Of a DNA stretch of 64,000 nucleotides, positions 29,763 to 42,750 are shown piece after piece (position 1 is the stretch's first letter; each line of letters starts with the position of its first letter). Made by a program: the position numbers and the translations under genes. The notes under the pieces are model-generated. The model saw only the letters and a program-made list of their open reading frames with translations, ran no database searches and had not been told where the DNA came from. This stretch comes from Trichoplusia ni (taxonomy: Eukaryota; Arthropoda; Insecta; Lepidoptera; Noctuidae), in the NCBI RefSeq assembly GCF_003590095.1, contig NC_039488.1:10788001-10852000 (forward strand), given 5' to 3'.

Positions 29763-31780
29763 CAGATCAAGCATTTGGAAGAAAGCGGATTGATTTGGTT
29801 TGAAATCTAGATTTGAAAATGAAAATTGGCCAACTATATACTACGTTGCTGTCTTACAATGCGTACTAAATTGAAATTCGGCAAGACGTTTAAAGGTTTG
29901 ATGGTTATTGTACTAAGTTAATAAAGAAAAGCAACGCACGTAAGTGAATTTGTCTTTGCTAAATGGAATGTAGCATCATCACTTCGAGTCAATTGTATGT
30001 GGTCAAGTCAGTTGTATGTCTTGTGTTTGAAAAAAAGAAGTGAGTAAGTATAACGATTGTAGCCATTAGGCGAGGTATCGGAAGTTTAAGCAAAATGTCT
30101 TGAGTTTGATTTTTGTATGGTGCCAATATTGACAACTAATTATTGCTCTTATTACAGCTTGTCGTCTTATAATGTCGATTCAAAGAGACAGTTATTTGCG
30201 GAGGAGGAGCGACCTATGTCGACCGCTATGTCTGTACCTTAAAGTCATCGAGGGAAACTGGTGCGAAGTGCGGAGAGTGATCTGATCGTGTTGCGCTGTG
30301 TGAGCTCCAGCGAGTATCGAGTTAATTTGAACTGGGTGCTTATGGTCAAGCTTTCCTTAGGATCACTAACACAACGGTGGGTCGATTACAATTTATTTTT
30401 GATAAGGAGCGGCATATTTATCAGTATGAGTTGATGGCAGTTTCGTTAAGAAGTTGGTTATTTAAGATTTTAAAGTTATTGATTTACAAAAGGGGCTATG
30501 TATAGGACAAATAAAGTGTCAAATTGAAAGAACCAAGTTTAATGTTATTTTGATCAAGGTTTGAGAAAGTGAGGTTCTCTAGTAGTGGGTGTTGTGTTTG
30601 TAACCGGATGGAAGTTACGTGTGGTAGTGACTGGATAGAGGTTACCCGTTGTGATCGTTACCTAAGGAGGTTGCATGATCATGCCCGGAGGGAGGTCATT
30701 TTGGTTTGATGCTTATGATTGGATTAAAGTTATAAGTGTGATGATGAACATTTCCCAGGGTTAATCAAAGTTAAGCACTGATATGTTATAATAAGTTTCT
30801 TATTGTTTGAATGATAATAGGTGTTATTGCACATGTCATTGGCAGTTATGCGTTCTGAGTATAAGGCTGTTAACACTGTTGTTACCACTAGTAAAGATTT
30901 TATCCAAAGTGCCTATATCTTTAGTCCGAAAACTAAGTACCGTTCCAAATAAAGAACGAGGTCGAGAATGGTGATAGTATAGAATTTTAGGTCAATGGTC
31001 GGGATCGAAGCAGAGACCGTGTTAACTATGGCAGAGGTGGCGACTGAAGAGACTATGGTGACTCTGGCTGAGATTGGGTCTTGGAGAGGCCATGGAGTCG
31101 GGTGGACTCAGTATTCACATGGAATGCGTGCGGACTTTGTATGACTCAGATTCCTGCTTTGAGATTCGTGATTAGTTCCAGTAGTGAGTTGCTGGTGGCA
31201 ACTGTAAGATTGTAGAGTTACTTGGTAGCTCTGACTTAATGAAAGGTTTCTGGTAAAGAAGATACAGATGTTAAGATAAAGTCAACTATTATAATCATGA
31301 TAACGAATGACCGAGTGGTGAGTACTGCTGTGTTGTTCTTTGATGCATAATGATCTTTAATAAAGCAGACTTTAGCTGACAAGTTTCCAGGCTAACGTAA
31401 TACAATGCTGTGCAATACGTAGCGATATTTTGGGTTGAGTCAACGCGGCCGTGGCCGTGCGGACTTAAATGACTTTGTCCTAAAAATTAGGATTTCATAT
31501 TTTTCATAAGTAAACATAAAGAAATATTCTTGGCTGAAAACAAATGTTGAATTTTGAGCTACGAGGTTTCCGTTGGTCAAATAAGACCCAATCCACGTAA
31601 GTGTGGAGCCTGAATTTGGAACTTAACTGAGTGAATTTTTGTTCTTGGTTTCTTGTACTTTTGATAATTTGTCCCTGGGATACTTCATGAGTAGAATGTG
31701 CCGATGACGGCGCGGGTAAGTGAGTCCTACTTGTGTGGTTAGAGGAGATCACTACTTAGCAGTTGATTCAATTTATCAGT

Positions 31781-32155
31781 TGGACTGTGTGGCACCGATT
31801 GGACTGTGTGTTGGCCTGTGTGGCAAATAGCCTGTGTGGCAAATGGCCTGTGTGGCAAATAGCCTGTGTGGCAAATAGCCTGTGTGGCAAATAGCCTGTG
31901 TGGCAAGCCTGTGTGGCAAGTAGCCTGTGTGGCGAGCCTGTGTGGCAAGTAGCCTGTGTGGCAAGCCTGTGTGGCAAGTAGCCTGTGTGGCCAGCCTGTG
32001 TGGCCAGCCTGTGTGGCCAGCCTGTGTGGCCAGCCTGTGTGGCGACGATTAGCCTGTGTGGCGACGATTAGCCTGTGTGGCGACAACTATCCTGTGTGGC
32101 ACAAACTAGCCTGGGTGGCGAACCTGGTTGGCATTCAAGGGCCTATGTGGCATTG
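31781..32155 (+). repeat. Tandem array of CCTGTGTGGC units, 13/16/19 bp
   Basis: From 31815 to 32109 there are 19 head-to-tail units that all begin CCTGTGTGGC. Their lengths run 16x5, then 13 and 16 alternating three times, then 13x4, then 19x4. Degenerate units extend to both sides. The spacer after the core is AAATAG, AAG/GAG/AAGTAG, CAG or GACGATTAG-like. All units are 1 modulo 3 in length, so successive units rotate through all frames, and the minus strand is open in all three across the array. It is inside the LTR element, before the 3' LTR. Confidence 0.95.
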
Positions 32156-32408
32156 GTGAGCCGGTGTGTTTAATATTTGCTAATCTATAGCTATAGCTGT
32201 AGTTGGAGTATAGTTCGGAGATGGATTTTATAATTTTTAAGATAGATTTGTGGAAAATGTGTCTTATGAGAAATGATAAGTGATCAGCAGTCACCCAATT
32301 GGTCAGGAAGGCCAAGACGAGAGTGTAGTGTATCATTTTATCTAATGTTTGCAGACAACAACGATGCACATGAGACACACGAGGACGTGTGACGACGCAG
32401 GACGGCCG

Positions 32409-32816
32409 TGACGGCGCGCGGATTAATTGAGAATACTTTGTTTATTTAGACGATTTTAATTGATTGTGGAAATGTGTATTAAGATAGTCCATAATTATTA
32501 TTATAATGAGTAAGTGGTAAATTATAAAAGGGAGCGGGTTACCCCGAATAGAGTAGTAGGTGGCGCTAGGTGCGACGACGTTCGTTTTGCTTGTCAAGAC
32601 AGTTGTCATAAAAATAGCGAGCACGTACTAACCTATTGGCTCCAAATAATATTCCATCTCAACCGTCCTATTGTATTCTACTCCATAATGTTATAAGTTC
32701 ACATTATACAATCTACAAGATAACATTGACGCTTTTATTTCGAACATCCCGTCGCTCATACGCCCAAGATGGAGGCCAACCTAGACTGTTCGGAAAATGT
32801 TCCTGACGCTCCCACA
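32409..32816 (+). repeat. 3' LTR
   Basis: This is the second copy of the 408-bp LTR, followed directly by the TACA target duplication. The bases just before it (ACGCAGGACGGCCG) are not a convincing polypurine tract. Confidence 0.9.
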
Positions 32817-33320
32817 TACATATATGGTCGCCGTTATCGAAAACGATAAGGAGGACTATATATATATATGTGCATACTTACATTACTGACGTTTTGAACT
32901 GGAAGTCGACATAACATGAGATTAATTTTTTTTTTTTCAATATCTGCGAACATGATTATATACTCCTTTTAAATGCCTCTTTTACACTGAAAATGAGTCG
33001 TGATACTGGTGCTATATAGTGCAGTGATTACATGGTGCGCGTCTCGATCATGTGGATCGTATACAATGATGATGAGCTACATTATCTGAACACAAAGAAA
33101 TCTTTATCGTGCGTTATTGTGCGCAATTACTTAATACGAGTGCTGGGCGTGCACCTTCCTGGTACGCTCTCATTTAGTTCAAGGAAAATTATTGGCTCAA
33201 GATAATTGTTGCGGATGTAGCTCACGTAGGCCTTAAGATGTGTTAATACTATTAGAGGCTGCATTTAACCTGCCACAGACATATAAAACAGAGTAGGTAG
33301 GTACATAAAATGCAGTTAAA

Positions 33321-33540
33321 TCTATACTAATACATAAAGCTGAAGAGTTTGTTTGTTTGTTTGAACGCGATAATCTCAGGAACTACTGGTACAGGAAGGG
33401 GAAGGTTTTAGGCTATAAACCATCACGCTGCGACGAATAGGAGCGAAGATACAATGGAAAATGCGGAAAAAAACAAGGCAGATATAAATCATAACTAATA
33501 TATTCTAACCACGTGGACGAAGTCGCGGGCAACAGCTAGT
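33321..33540 (+). mobile_element. Lep1-like non-autonomous Helitron
   Basis: It starts TCTATACTAATA and ends GGGCAACAGCTAGT, with the internal motifs GTTTGTTTGTTTGAACGCG, CTCAGGAACTACTGG and CCATCACGCTGCGAC. These are typical of a lepidopteran Helitron-like family with TC...CTAG-type ends. There are no terminal inverted repeats or target duplications, as expected for Helitrons. It is closely related to 57778-58035. Confidence 0.75.
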
Positions 33541-33749
33541 TAAACATAAATACACTCATTTCACACGGCTATCAGTTCAAACAAAAGACAAACGATTATC
33601 AGACAAACGAAGCCATATAAAATCTCTCTCACTCATTTCCAATTTAAGATTTTGTTTGCCAATCGTTCAATCTTCGGCTCAACAAATTAATGGTTGCTCG
33701 TGAGGGTTCGGCGTTAGGAGGCGGTTCTCGGCGTTACTCACACAGATGA

Positions 33750-33950
33750 GGCGTAAGGAAAGGCAGTTTCGGTGTGGCGTAGGGGAGAAGAGGGGGGCGG
33801 GGGGGTGGCGGGGTACGCGGCGAGGCGGGTGGGTACGAGGGAAGGCGCAGGTCAGAGGGGCCGTGAGAACGTGCGCGCGCGTCGAGTTCCCAGGCACGCG
33901 CCGGGCGAGCGCGCGCGCGACCATCGCACGCCCGCTGCAGGCATTGTGCA
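33750..33950. other. GC-rich patch with G-quadruplex-prone run and Hairy-type site
   Basis: At 33782-33814 the plus strand has several runs of three to seven G with short loops, so a G4 is possible. At 33893-33902 the sequence is GGCACGCGCC, a perfect Hairy C-box match. A CGTGAGAA Su(H)-like site is at 33862-33869. The chance ORFs here show no protein family. A distal regulatory element is possible. Confidence 0.4.
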
Positions 33951-34183
33951 CTGATCAGATGTCTGCGGTCGGCTTTGTTTCTAAACTTAGATACTTGAGA
34001 ACGAATCTTGGGAGATATAGTTAAGAATGAAGTCGTATGAGAGATTTGAGCATTTGGAATGTAAATAATTTATACTTGATGAATCCGTAAAATGTTCTGG
34101 TAGCAATTTAGAGGTTCTAAAATGTATAAGAAGCCATCTTTATAAAATACCTTTTAGATAACAATGTATAATCATAATGATTT

Positions 34184-34412
34184 GACGACCTCCGTGGTCG
34201 AGTGGCGTACGCACCGGAAGGTGTCGCTAGCTCTGAGGTCCCGGGTTCGATCCCCGGTCGAGTCAATATAAAAAATTACATTTCTACATTGTCTCGGGTC
34301 TGGGTGTTTGTGGTACCTTCGTTGTATCTGAATTCCATAACACAAGTGCTTTAGCAACTTACTTTGGGTTCAGAACAATGTATTTGATGTTGTCCGCATA
34401 TATTTATTTAAT
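34184..34412 (+). mobile_element. tRNA-derived SINE (family A)
   Basis: The head has a Pol III A-box-like TGGTCGAGTGG and a B-box GGGTTCGATCC. It is followed by a body with TCGGGTCTGGGTGTTTGTGG and AACACAAGTGCTTTAGCAACTT, and an AT-rich tail. A copy in reverse lies at 42751-42990. Confidence 0.8.
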
Positions 34413-35429
34413 TATGTAGCAAATACTTTACTTTTGATAAAGGTCAAAATCTAATTTACCATCTGGCGCTGGAAGACACTCCTACTATTAAACAAGAAAC
34501 AAAATAAAAAAATTCTCCAACAAAAAAAAAATCTATTGAATTACCTATGACAAGACCACAATGTCATTAAGGTGTACACTGAATCTCAGTTGGGAGTCGG
34601 GGTCGTCGCGGTCGCGCCGCTCTCGGCTCGTGGGACCGACACTAGCCGCCAGGGTATCTCCGACAACCTCCTAAAACAACATCGTTGAAGAAGAAAAGAC
34701 AACGCACTACATGATGTAGAGCGGCATCCCTCTCATACAACTGTGGTATCTTACTTTAAAGTGAGGATCCCAGTAGATGCTGTGTTCTTCGGTAATGGCA
34801 CGCTACGTGAATACCGCTCACCAAGGAATCCACCTTATAACGAGCATTGAGATACCACTGAAAATTGTTAGCTATAGGTGAGCGGCGTGCGTTTTTAGCA
34901 TGTTTGAGTTGCGAAAGATTACGAGGTATACGCGTAGATAGATACAAGCTAGGTACCTATGGATGCCATCATGAGATATTATATCAAGGGAAAACGTTGA
35001 TTAACCCTAAAAGTTTACATGTTACTGATTTACGTATATGTCTTATCTTATTTATCATTAGGAGAAAACCAGCTCACTTGAGTGCCACAACCTCGACTCC
35101 TAAGCGAGTTTAAACTTGAATATTGAATATTAAACTACCAAACTCAGCATACATCATCAAACTGTACTCATATCCATAAGACATGACTGTTTCCCTTTAA
35201 TTTCTCTGCAGCTTGAGTTCGACATGTTATTTCTCAACGCTGAGCAGTCACGGACGCGACGGACGTCATTTCTAATTTATGCATGATCGTGAGTAGCGCG
35301 CCTACCGCTCGCGAGCCGCCGTGAGGGCTGGTACACTAGCTACCTGTACATAAGGCAGACTTTGTTTTCTTTTTCCTTTACAAAACACTTTGGCAGGAAG
35401 GAATTTAATCCTTGTGTCGCGGTTTCACA

Positions 35430-35530
35430 AATATACAAATCACGTGCACAAAGACACCGAGACTCAGATCAAGCATGCGTGGGTCACACAAATACTTGTC
35501 CTCGCACCTGACCCAACTATTGGGCTTACC
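35430..35530 (-). mobile_element. Degenerate SINE body, reverse
   Basis: CACAAAGACACCGAGACTCAGATCAAGCATG and GGTCACACAAATACTTGTCC (split motifs) match the body of the SINE type at 46147. The promoter boxes are lost. Confidence 0.5.
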
Positions 35531-36170
35531 GAGATTGGTAGCTTAATATATGTTTTATCTTTAACGCTAACAGGCAAATCGCAGAGAAGGCCTGTTATCA
35601 ATATATTGTTGGAATGTTCATCTATTTTGATCAAACCTATCTGGTGACGAAGAAAACAAGAATTTTATCCTCGGAAGGTTTAAACAATTAGTCAGTCGTT
35701 GATACACATTAATATCAGAAAATACATGGTTACGAATTGATCATTTCATCCCACAAAATATGCGAACCATCCTTGAATCGTGACGCGAAGACTCAACCGA
35801 GAATTAGATCCTGCCTCTATAGCATAATAACCACTTAGATTGATCTCTGACAGGCTGAAAATGTGGTATTGTACTAGATCTTTTTATGATGGATGGAGCA
35901 ACAAAGATGATCCCACGTGTGGCGATGCGTGAGGATTTTTCAGTCACGCCGCGTTCCTACTCACTTCTATAGTAAACTCTGAGTTGACGTTGGTAAGTTG
36001 ATTGATGTGTTTGGTAAACGTTGTAAGAAATGTTTGCGTTTAGTGTGATAAACGTTTTGTGAAGAAGATAGCTCTATTGTTCAACGGTTTCAGTTTTTAC
36101 GGGTAGATAATGCTGTTATGGAGCGCGGTATTGACAAAGATCCAGAAAACCTCTTTATTTGCCCTCAACG

Positions 36171-36275
36171 CAAAAAAGAGAGTGTCATAAGTTTGATTTG
36201 TATGTCTGTCTGTTGCATCATAGCTCCTGACAGGATTGAGCGATTTCAATTTGTTTTGTAAGAGTGTAAGGTTTT
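36171..36275 (+). repeat. Fragment of a dispersed moth repeat
   Basis: AAGTTTGATTTGTATGTCTGTCTGTTGCATCATAGCTCCTGA (quoted in part) and GATTGAGCGATTTCAATTTG resemble a frequent lepidopteran non-coding repeat. Boundaries are uncertain. Confidence 0.4.
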
Positions 36276-38814
36276 TCCGCCGGCTTCAGAAGTTAAAAAA
36301 AAAGATTTTACATTGAGTTTTTTATTCAACCTTACTTTTGTACCACAACTGGTCAGAGGTCATTCGACGACAAACAGTTTTCTCCAGAACATTGGATTAT
36401 TTGTTTCTAATTCAACTGTTAATGTGAAATTATAATTCTTACTTAATAATTTTATTTCAATATAGGAACAATCTTCACAAAGTTGGAAACACCATCTTTG
36501 TATAGCAGGTACCTATAACATTATCCGAAGGTGCAATCCTCGGTCTCTCAGAGTTAAGTTTCAATTTGTTCTGCAGACTGTAGAATTAAGCTCGGATCGA
36601 GATGCCAACCGCTAACTAATTCCAGTAGCCGCTGCGCATGCGCCACGACTCCTGTGTTGCCAACTAACTAAACCTTTTATGGTAAGATAATTGTAGAAAT
36701 TAAAAAAAAAGCTTTTGGAAGTTGGAAAGACTTAATAGTTAATAATAGTTAAGGATATGTAATTATTATTTTTATAACATAATAATAAATGAAAATGTTT
36801 TTTTGACACGTAATCGAGCCTTAAGAAACCAATTAAGTATCAAATATAACTCAAAAATTTGATACAAAATCATTTTACTTACAATTTCAATCTATATAGA
36901 TGTCAAACTGGGACTATATCACAATAAGCTGGCAACACAGATCACAAAAGGGATAGCAGTTCCGAGTTCAGAGAATTACAAAGTTTTGCACCCACTCATT
37001 ATGGAACTAAATTATTGAGCCGAGCTTTGTGACTGTGCACATGCGGATTTTCGAATTATATTCATCAAGACATAATTACGAGAACATTACTTGTTATAAT
37101 GCATGACGATGCTTAACGTTTTCTTTATTCATCAGATTGAATATGTACAGCGAACCCAGATTCATTATAGGCTTGGGAAAGTATTCAAGTAGAAGTTATT
37201 AAACTACTGCTATGCAAGGACTTGATCAGAGCTAAAATATTGTGTGCAGTATTTTGGGTGATAAACTCAATTGTTGCACTTTACTAGTTCAATAAACTAG
37301 TTGGCAAAAACCTCTTATTCTTTCGAAAAGAAACTGGAATTGATCACTATGATTGTTTACTGGTCGTTTGAAAAAACTTATATTTTTTCAAGTCTTCTCC
37401 TTTCAACTTTGCCATTTTTTTCTCTCCTATTTTACATCAATCTTTATGCCCCAATTTCGTAGACAGGCATATCTCTTCCATTATTAAATGATGTAACGGT
37501 TCACTCACGCGTATTTATAAAAAAATATCTATTCCAATCCAATCAACTTTCTTTCTTTTTGGTAGGCGAAGGAATCCTCATGGACACCCATCTCTCGGGG
37601 GTAGAAGGTGGCAGACAGACTTAACCCTCAACCACCTTGCAAGGTCTGCCTTGCAGATCATCCCGCACAGGCTGGTTAGCCCTAAAGGAAAACCTTCTCG
37701 AAATTACTAAAAGCCTTGGTAACGACTGCCATCTATTTGTCCTATATTCTTTGGCGTTTTTGTCTACGAGTATAATTTAGCGATCGGTGGATGTTGTGCA
37801 AGAGCGGAATGCAAGGCGTAGCCGATACCCAGGCCAGTAGGCAGGCCGTCATGGCGGCGGTTGTCGTGTAATTCCGATAAACACCGAGGATGCCGGCGTC
37901 GGCAGTGTGAAGAAATTCTAGAAATAATAGGAGCTTATTATGCGTCTATATTTCGTAAGGTCGCAATTATTTTGAATGTTTTAAATCAGGTTCTGTTTTC
38001 GTAATGTAAGTAAGCTTTGAGTTACGAACTCTTATAGGTTGAAATAATAAAGAAACTGTGATTTTGGAAAAACAATGTGCGTAACATCATAAATCTTTTT
38101 GTAACTGTGTTGATGATAGGAAGCATCGACACACGATGTTACCATATTTAAAACTAAAGCAAATTAAAAGTAGATTTTGCTTCATAGCCCCTAAAACCAA
38201 CAACTGATATCTTAAAGGCTTTGCAGTTGTCAAAGCTTGACAGCGCATTTGACACAGGAGAGCTCCGTCTGTCTTCCACACTCACTAATATTACATTAAC
38301 AGGTGGTCTTCAGATCATTTATGATTTTTACAAAACCAGCTAAAACTGTTTACGATAAGACGAAGAGGCAGTAGCCAACGTAAATCGTTTAACATAATGC
38401 CTCAGCAATTACACAAGAAGACAGTCCACTCTCCATACAAATATTATCTGAAAATAAATATTCTACTGATAAAGTCAGTAATTGTACTGAATGATATAAT
38501 AAAGGAAATAAACGCTCAACAAAGAGACGCCGTCAGACCACCCAGGTACAAGTAAATGCCAACTACCGATTAATTTCAATCCAATAATTTCCACATGTTA
38601 CGAAATAAATGAATTACTATGATTGCGAGTGCATCTCAATGTACTCAACATATTAATGTGATCGCAAATAAACATGGAAGTGAGAGGATTCGTAATTATA
38701 ATCAGTGATGTTAACGCGAGTCTGTGTTTACTTCATTTTACGTTTGTGTGATAGTTGTGAAGCTCAATACTTAATACTACGTTTTTATTGCATTGTTTAT
38801 TATTTTTGTTCAGC

Positions 38815-38945
38815 TGTCATAGTCTAGTGGTTAGACTGCAAGACTGCCAAGTCAAAAGTCTCGAGTTCGATCCCAACGTATGCATTGACTTTTTGAATGT
38901 TGTGTTTGTTTAGTAATCACGGCTTACGTGTCTTGGAAGGCGTGT
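38815..38945 (+). mobile_element. tRNA-derived SINE (family C)
   Basis: It has an A-box TAGTCTAGTGG and B-box GAGTTCGATCCC, then a short non-tRNA body. The lack of a matched acceptor stem argues against a true tRNA gene. Confidence 0.6.
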
Positions 38946-41900
38946 AAAAATCTTTCTCCGATCGTTTAGGATTATTGTTTTATACAAAGGTTAAGGCAGA
39001 AAGAGAGCACTTGCATGCTTGCGTAGTAATATGTTCTTGCTCTAAAAACAGTCGTTTACACATGCTTTGGAAACAAATAGTAAAAATTATAATAAGTACC
39101 CACATTTTACAAGAACGTGGACTGTTATATAAAATGTAAAACCCCCGCGACACAAGGAAGCCCTTTAATGCGGGAGTCGTATCAAAGAAATCAAATAGAG
39201 CAAAAAACACATAAGAACTGAAGACTGCTTTTATCATCTAAGTAGTAGAACCGTCTAACTATTCAATTTGATTAATCGAGTCCACATTTTACACATCGTG
39301 TCTCGTTTTAAATTACAACTTACAATGTTAAAACAATATTAATTGTCGTTTCAAAGAATGTTCCCTAAGGTAACGAATACTTAATAAGAACTGCTAAATA
39401 TGATGCCAATTACTCAACAATATGCAAAATGCACAAACACAAGAACAAAACAATACCGAAGCTCATCAATATTACTATAAAACGAGAAACTGAAAAATGT
39501 AGAGCAAAACAAACAAAACACAACCACACGACACCGTCCTTTTTCTCTATCCATCTCGCTCTAAATTGAACGCTTAACAACTTTTTACAAAACTTGTAAC
39601 CTAGTGTAATGACAGCTGAAGAATGAGGGCCTATTAAAACGCTGTACTTATAACTTACACGTAAGTAACATTGTAAAAAATAACGCCATTATTTTCTGTT
39701 GTACCGAGCACGAACAATGCATGATATATGTAACTTCCCTTGGGGTAACACAGTATCGATGGAAAAAGAGAAACAAAAAACGCGCGTTCGTTTCTCGGAC
39801 CTGTTATTCTATAATTCGTGTGAGCCTCGGGCACATAATAACAGTAATAAGACATGCCGCGGCCACCATAAGTCACATCGGCTCGCTGTAAAACGCAGCC
39901 CTCATTACTATAAGAACTTAGTAACTGCACATGAAATATTTTTTAATTCACCCGCGAGATGTCGAACGTGGTTTTCAGAATTATTTCATCCTTAAACGAT
40001 ATCAAAATGTGGACTATTATAAAAGAAAATTATACAAGATTATGGCATTTTAATCGTTAAGTCTCGTAAATAAATGCATAACTTTAAAGGAATGCCGTAA
40101 CTATTGTATGTATGTAGTTTGTTAACAAAGCTCAATTTACTAACGAACTCGAGATAGCCCTCGAGGTAATAGCGAACGTAAGACTGGAGAACAAATCCTT
40201 GCTCAGACTGGGGACAAGTTTTCGCTTTATTCTCATTAAATAGCTGTCAAAATATCATAGAGTTACGAGCTGAAAGGGACGTACATAATGAAGAAAGTAA
40301 CAGCTTCATTATCGGAGGAAATAACGAGTGTCCTGTATTTAATAGGTTCCCAGTCGCCTCGCCCGCATTGTGTGGTTAAAATAAAACACTCTTATGACAA
40401 AGAGCAACAGTGTGAGCCGTCACGTTTCTCGTCGTCTTCCTTCGAATCTCCCACAGTACTAGTCACGAACTTATACTTCACTTAATTAACGTAAATAAGA
40501 CAGTTTTGCGAATGAAAAAACAAACGGGGCCGAGAGGTCGACGTTTCTGAAACCGGATTGGCGGATTTAAGGCGTACCAGTGCAGCTCTGTCGGCGACGG
40601 CTTAGGCCACACTTTATGTCACTTTTTATTTTTAATGAGAGTTTTTATCGTGACACTAATAATCGTCGTTGAAATTAATTTAACCATACAGTAATTATTA
40701 GACAGCCGGCAAAGTGCCGCGGTAAACGCTTCGGTCCAAGTAAAAATAACTGTTGAAACATCCATTAATTGTTATCACTTATAACTCATACTTCATTGGG
40801 CGAGGACGTTAAATTAAAGAACAAATTAAAAACAAATATTACGTCACCTTTTTAATGGAATATTAAAAGGAACTTATTCAATTTTATGAACATCATATCA
40901 AGTATTTTATCGGGATGTGTGTCATGTATTTCAGATCCTTTAGTAGATAGTAATTTAAGAGTAAGAGCACCACCGTTATCGTAATTTGAGGAGTAAAAAA
41001 CGATAATGAGAAAAAGTATCTTAAATTATTAACCTTATTTTTTACTTCTTAAATAAACTTCCTCGTTTGCCCTCTTAAATGTTGATGTAAATTGGATATA
41101 TGGATCATCTATAAGTCTTCTTAAAGCAAATTTCAAATGTACAAATTACGTTAAATAGACGATTAAAAATATTGTGCCATTTATTCCTCACGTGTTGATC
41201 GGAGGGTTGTATGTACCTACGACAAAAATCATTACATTTTGCAATTCTTTTCGCGATCTTTTCTTGTAGAGGTAAAAGCAAATGCAAGTCATTGCAACGG
41301 AACGCACCCTACATTATCGGTGTGAACTGATTTGTGAGATGACGGTGAAAGACAACCGTTATTCTATATAGTAAATGCTTTGTTGCAATAACATAATTGC
41401 TTGCTTAAAATTTACAGCTTGAAACGGCAATGATTTTGCGATCTTTCATATACATGCATTCATGCGTCTGTGTTATATATTAGTTATAAACTGAACCAAA
41501 TGAGTTACAGTATTTTCGAAAAATATATTTTAGTAAGAAATGTTAATTTTATATGCAATTTGTAGAGCTGGTTCTCAAAGATATTTTGCTTGAATAAAAT
41601 AAATTAAAATTATAGATAATGTGATAGGTAAAGTCTCTCATGTTGTTATCCTATGAGAGAATATGCTGCTTGAAATCGTTATCATTAACAATAACAATTT
41701 CGCATACCAAGTCCTGTTAAAAGCAAACTTAAAGATTATTTAGTTCGTCCAATACTCTCGACTTAAAAATACCAAGAACGTAATCACAGAAAAGGAACAA
41801 CTGAACGCAGCGCAACAGTACTGAAAACTAACAATCGGCTTAAATCTTTATCGACTTTGTTCTCGGCAGCGGTAGTACAATAAGTTTATTTAAAAAACAA

Positions 41901-42750
41901 GCAGTCCTAAGTTAAATTCTTAATAGCGTCTGTAGGTAACGCTTGGTCGTAAGTACGGTGCGGTATTGCGCGAGGACCGGTCGCAGGCGGCGCGTACGCA
42001 CCTGCCCCGGGCACACGCCACAAGAGCGCGCCGCACACTGGCCGAAAAACTGCATGTCAATTGTTTGAGTTATTTTTTTTCATCTATATTTAAAACCAAA
42101 GAGGTAGGCATGTTTTATTTGGAGACGCTACACAAAGGGGCACTCATCAAAATGTAACATAGTGTATGATATTGAAAAAGTTAATTAGTATAAGTATTAA
42201 CTGCCACAATGTAATCCTCACTACTACCTACTTACGAAATATGTGTAGATAATGCTGGGACATTAGTGGGTTTAACGAGTAAAAGTCTGATTCTCCCTAC
42301 CGCGGGCGTTTGTCATTTGAAAAAAAATATTTTTCCCATTCGGAAAAAAGGTTATTTGTAAGTAGATTCAGAACTTTCTCAACATTTTTAATTAATTCCT
42401 CATGGTTTGAGAGGCCAATAAAATTATACATCAATTTGTAGCAAACTGTAAAAGTACCCAGCAATTAGCATTAAAGTTGCTCACATTCAATACCACCTAT
42501 TTATCAAAGTAGAAGCGTAGAGCTTCTGGTTATTACCGCAATCAATCAAAACTGATAATTAAATTATGACAGCATTATTAGGTTGTACATTTTTAATCAT
42601 GATTATATTGAGCCTTTAACGACTTCATTTTTTACCAAAATGGATCGGTAGAGACTTTAACCTAGATACCAACTTGAATTCGAAACTTAATTGTATTGTG
42701 TACTTACGTATATAATATGTATTCGAAATAGCCTAGTATAAAACTTGAAG

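Larger units (their letters stand above)
28685..32816 (+). mobile_element. Complete non-autonomous LTR retroelement (LARD-like, Ty3/gypsy-like target)
   Basis: Two 408-bp direct repeats (28685-29092 and 32409-32816) read as identical by eye, start TGACGG and end CCCACA, so they have TG...CA ends. They are flanked by the 4-bp duplication TACA (28681-28684 and 32817-32820). The target is an alternating pyrimidine-purine run (CATACATATACATA), as favoured by gypsy-type integrases. The 3316-bp interior has no reverse transcriptase, integrase or protease, only a degenerate gag-like zinc knuckle near 29613-29645, so it must depend on an autonomous relative. A clear primer-binding site and polypurine tract were not recognised at the expected places. 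Identical LTRs imply recent insertion. The knuckle and the LTR TATA box give plus orientation. Confidence 0.88.
34413..42750. other. Gene-free DNA with a few dispersed repeats
   Basis: Apart from the SINE pieces at 35430 and 38815, the repeat fragment at 36171 and a possible repeat at about 37560-37690 (GGGGGTAGAAGGTGGCAGAC), nothing is supported. No exon-like pattern was found. Confidence 0.5.

Noticed and set aside
31739..32086. 115-codon minus-strand ORF rich in CHTG/PHR/ATQA
   Set aside because: It is only the translation of the tandem DNA repeat, which is open in all three minus frames because of its composition and unit length.
34184..34262. Functional tRNA gene
   Set aside because: A and B boxes are present, but the acceptor ends do not pair properly and the unit continues into a SINE body repeated elsewhere in the window.
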